Source of the DNA: Cheiracanthium punctorium
Taxonomy: Eukaryota > Arthropoda > Arachnida > Araneae > Cheiracanthiidae
Direction of reading: 5' to 3'
Assembly: GCA_038373885.1 (NCBI GenBank)
Contig: JAWZYV010019597.1
Location: forward strand, 310,001 to 374,000
DNA: 64,000 nt
The notes beneath the pieces are model-generated. The model made no database searches. It was not told the origin of the DNA and worked only from the letters and a program-made list of their open reading frames with translations. The position numbers and the translations under genes are program-made. Shown piece by piece: positions 61,501-64,000 of this stretch. Position 1 is the first letter of the stretch. Every line of letters begins with the position of its first letter.

Positions 61501-61631
61501 GAGTGACACTTATATTATTGATTTCTGGTTTGATCTATATGCTTTGCCCAAAGACTAAAGAGGAATACGATGAGAATGAAGTCTTGCGAAAGCAGTTTCC
61601 TTTCAAAACCATATCAAAGAAAATTCGATAA
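52418..61631 (+). CDS. ERG28: ERG28-like sterol biosynthesis membrane protein, four exons
   Basis: Coding exons: 52418-52577, 53031-53121, 57216-57334, 61501-61631. They total 501 nt in continuous phase, 166 residues plus TAA. ERG28 is a small ER membrane protein that tethers the C-4 demethylation enzymes in sterol synthesis. Family-like features are an N-terminal LRCW helix followed by FRCFTDYNFVHSKFF, then a GFWSLINGIV helix, an IFFSLEGFLYKT helix and a final helix before a Lys-rich C-terminus (SKKIR). Four hydrophobic segments match the family topology. Length is somewhat above the roughly 140 residues of the human protein. All introns have GT/AG ends. Arthropods generally lack de novo sterol synthesis, so a role in sterol modification or another ER scaffold role is possible. 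The family call is from remembered similarity, and the second half is more diverged. Confidence 0.78.
53031..53121 (+). CDS. ERG28: ERG28-like, coding exon 2
   Basis: 91 nt between ATTTTTTTAG and GTGAGT. Encodes ERMYGFWSLINGIV and the rest of a helix, aligning with the RTFGIWTLLS region of human ERG28. Confidence 0.8.
53748..54353. mobile_element. TTAA MITE family C
   Basis: TTAACACTAGAATCGCGG at the left and CCTGCGGTTCTAGTGTTAA at the right, in intron 2 of the ERG28-like gene. Inside, a block with GGTATACCTAAAA and GGGTCAAATTGACCC is present in two diverged copies, each itself rich in short palindromes. Confidence 0.8.
54652..54722 (+). repeat. tRNA-like block in left arm
   Basis: CGTGGCGTAGAGTGCATAAT (A-box-like) and AAGTTCGATTCCAGC (B-box). 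It matches no intact cloverleaf that I could fold, so it is a tRNA-derived repeat and not a tRNA gene. Confidence 0.55.
55036..55110 (+). repeat. 3' fragment of the same SINE family
   Basis: CTGTCTATCTAATGGTTTGG and GGCGGTTTTCTCCGAATGTA, lacking the tRNA-related head. It sits in the loop of the large inverted repeat. Confidence 0.6.
55566..55645 (-). repeat. tRNA-like block in right arm
   Basis: Minus strand reads GGCCGTGGCGTAGAGCATAT then GTGTTCGATTCCAGC. Inverse partner of the block at 54652. Confidence 0.55.
55834..57215. other. Intron 2 end of the ERG28-like gene, no clear feature
   Basis: AT-rich with A- and T-runs. Positions 58036-59723 in intron 3 are similar. Confidence 0.5.
57216..57334 (+). 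CDS. ERG28: ERG28-like, coding exon 3
   Basis: 119 nt between TTCTCTTAG and GTAAGT. Encodes a helix, then SLEGFLYKT and a short lumenal loop with Pro residues. Phase matches both neighbours. Confidence 0.78.
57596..58027. mobile_element. hAT MITE in intron 3 of the ERG28-like gene
   Basis: 432 bp, ends CATAGGCACACCCACGG and CCTGGGTGCGCCACTG, perfect 8-bp duplication TATGTATG (57588-57595, 58028-58035). Confidence 0.8.
59726..61141 (+). mobile_element. pogo/Tigger-like DNA transposon relic
   Basis: Flanked by TA; ends CAGTAGAAGATCGATATA and (reverse complement) CAGTAGAAGATCTTTATAA, as in pogo/Tigger elements. It contains a 117-codon ORF resembling the C-terminal tail of such a transposase. 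Located in intron 3 of the ERG28-like gene. Confidence 0.7.
60539..60892 (+). pseudogene. C-terminal tail of a pogo/Tigger-like transposase
   Basis: 117 codons, Glu/Lys-rich, ending in two amphipathic helices. The upstream DDE core is absent, so it is a fragment. The assignment rests mainly on the surrounding terminal repeats. Confidence 0.5.
61501..61631 (+). CDS. ERG28: ERG28-like, last coding exon
   Basis: 131 nt from TTTTTGCAG to TAA. Encodes the final helix and a charged tail ending in a di-lysine-like KKIR, which would suit ER retention (inference). Confidence 0.78.
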
Positions 61632-64000
61632 AAATAAGCAGTGAGTATGTAACGTTAAGCATGATTCATACACCTTATAATTTATGGCAGTGTGTTACTT
61701 TGGGGACAGCTGCATGAGTTGTCCCCAAAATATCATAACACTCTTTAATTCTTTATTCATTAGAAATAAGTGGTAAATGCAAATTATATAAATGTTCCAA
61801 ATAAGATAGGGAAAAAATACTATTAAGAAAGAATTCTTGTTAGTTTTCAAAAAGTGACACTTTTTAAATTTGTATATGATTTTCCTTGTTAATATCCTTA
61901 AATAGAAAGTTTTTATTTTTCATCCTGCTTGACCATCAGGGAAAATCACATATCTGTATCTTGATAGAATTGAGTGAGTATGCTTGATTGAAAGTGGAAC
62001 TCTAGGGACCATATACTAAAATAGAAATGTAAATTTGCAAGATAACTGCATAAAATGATGGCTGCATGTTTCCTGTGGATTGCATAGACAGACCACTGTT
62101 TATCTCTGTATGTTAAGGCCTTATTTATGTGCTTTTGAGATTTGTATTACACATATTTTTGATCTAAAAATTTCGATTAACAATTTTTATGTGATTCCTA
62201 TTTTCACTGAAGAAACAACCCTTTAAGTGATTTAAAAAAAAAATGGCACAAGTCCATTTTTTACAGTTATGTGATTTTTTTTTCCCACTGGTCTTGTTGG
62301 ATGGAAAATAAAAACTTTCTAATTGAGAAAATTTGCATAGGCATTGTATGCAAATTGAAAAGTGTGACTTTTTAAAAATTAATGAAAGGAATTTTTCCCT
62401 ATCTTATTTGAGCATGTTTTCAATTTTCAATGCTCACCTGTCTCTAATACATAGTGAAATAAAGCAAATTACTATCTTTTTTGGGGGGGCACCCTGTATA
62501 TATTTACATGTAATGCACCCAATTTTTGTTTTCCTTGCATTTAATATGAATTAACTGTTGTTTTTATGAATTAAACCTTTTCCTTTGTTAGTTGCAAATT
62601 ACATTTTTATTTAAAGTCTGTTTTATTATTTGTGCTAAGTTGCTACAAATTATTTACAGAAATAATTTTTCAAGCAGTTTAATGAACATATGATTTTTCA
62701 GTATTTTAGTACATTATTATGTGAGCATTAATTTAAAATGAGCTGCAAATAATATAATTGTGATGCAATCCATCACATATTTATAATTGCTTTTGATTTT
62801 CCTTTCCCTATTCTAAATGTAATACTCTTTGCCATTTTTAAAATCCCATCTCTATCTGCAATGCTGTTTTACTGCTTCTTAAATTACTTTGGTTTTAACT
62901 TCTGCAGTGTATTTAGCAGGTGCCTTCTGTCTGCCTGTTTCCTCTATTTTTCATCCCGTTCCCACGGGGTTTCAGTAATATTTCTTAGGTACAGGTTATC
63001 TCTCGATGACTCACATTTAAATTTTCATAAACTTGCATTAACACTTAATGATCGTTTCATTTTCCAATCTGGCGATTTATTTGGCAACCGTTCCTTCTAG
63101 CACTTAGCTCTATTGTCAGGTTGGCTTTCTGTGTTCTCGGCCCTTTTCACTCACTCAATGCTTTTGTCTCTGCTTAAAAGTTTATGCTTTTTTTCGCTAT
63201 GCTACCAGCCATCATTAAAATAATTCTTTATTATGTTTCAATAAAACTATATATGAAATATATTATGATTTGTCTTTTATTTTAAAGTGTGCCGATCCAA
63301 GTTTTTGCTAACATAGTGTACACTATCCATATGATCATTCATGTTCTACAAAAAAACTTCACTGCCCAACTACACCATATAAATAACTAATATTAAATAT
63401 GCCTTCCTCTATCAAAATCTTTTCACTCCTATCTTAAAACTGGCAAAGGACTTAATAAATAACATACCTATGTATAAAATGAAACAACTCTATGGGAAAG
63501 TCTTACTGAGAAGTGTTTACAATTTCGGCAGCTTAGTGAGTACTGGGATTAATGTGGCCTATGAAGGAAGTGTTTCAAATATGCATCGTAAGTATGTATG
63601 TTTGTGCAAGAAACTGATACAGTTTGTTAGTTTTTTTTTGGAGTGCCATGTTTCAGGGTAAGGGGTTTGAAATGTTAGTCAATTAGTGCATTTTATGGAT
63701 TTAGAGTGACTATGTTGATGATACAGTGCCATTCCATGCATATTTAATTTTGTTCTATGAAAAAAAGTGTGATATTGTGAGTTTTGTTATCATTGGAGAA
63801 TAAGTTTTATCATGAATATTCAAATTTGGAATATTTTATGGTTTAAAGAAAAATGGAGTTAAGTGTGTTATTTGATAGTTGTTCACTAAGAGAGTGTTGT
63901 GAAGGTGGTGGAATATGATGATAAATAAACATATATATCAAGGTCATTAAAAAGGGATTAAACAGAAAAGTTGAGGCAAGTGTTTTTGTTTATTTTAATG
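61632..64000. other. 3' UTR and downstream of the ERG28-like gene
   Basis: AT-rich, no supported exon. The short frames at 62861-63100 and 63470-63661 show no family resemblance. Confidence 0.5.
63240..63245 (+). promoter_or_regulatory. Candidate polyadenylation signal of the ERG28-like gene
   Basis: AATAAA followed by a T-rich stretch. An earlier AATAAA at 62458 is an alternative. Which is used cannot be decided from sequence. Confidence 0.3.

Overview
The window is animal nuclear DNA: AT-rich, with large introns, canonical GT/AG splice sites, microsatellites and very many transposons. I read it as arthropod and probably arachnid. That rests on the retroelement protein style, the tRNA-derived SINEs and the intron/TE architecture; it is an inference, because no species marker is present.

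Two protein-coding genes can be assembled, both on the + strand. (1) 14661-45380 is a ten-exon gene for a sodium/proton antiporter of the NHA/SLC9B family (CPA2 superfamily). All ten exons join in one reading frame of 492 codons plus stop. The usual Asp-Asp ion-binding pair reads Asp-Asn (residues 192-193). (2) 52418-61631 is a four-exon gene for an ERG28-like four-helix ER membrane protein of sterol synthesis (166 codons). No functional link between the two genes is evident.

Nearly everything else is mobile or repetitive DNA, almost all of it intronic or intergenic. Positions 1-14300 (upstream of gene 1) hold TTAA-flanked foldback MITEs, a SINE, hAT elements and tandem arrays with a period close to 173 bp, ending in a compound repeat of about 4 kb. 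Intron 2 of gene 1 (15784-26448) holds a small hAT MITE, a complete 6.7-kb Ty3/gypsy element with integrase placed upstream of reverse transcriptase (Gmr1-like order; LTRs differ at 3 of 287 sites), and a 2.7-kb hAT element containing a 671-bp palindrome. Introns 3 to 8 carry hAT MITEs, more TTAA MITEs, a SINE split by a MITE, and a mariner relic. Between the genes lies a 1.6-kb element with CAAGCTTG-rich ends. The introns of gene 2 hold a large inverted repeat with a tRNA-like segment in each arm, a hAT MITE and a pogo/Tigger-like relic.

No rRNA gene, intact tRNA gene, CRISPR array or bacterial-style operon was seen. Exon calls rest on reading-frame continuity, splice sites and remembered family similarity; no database search was possible.
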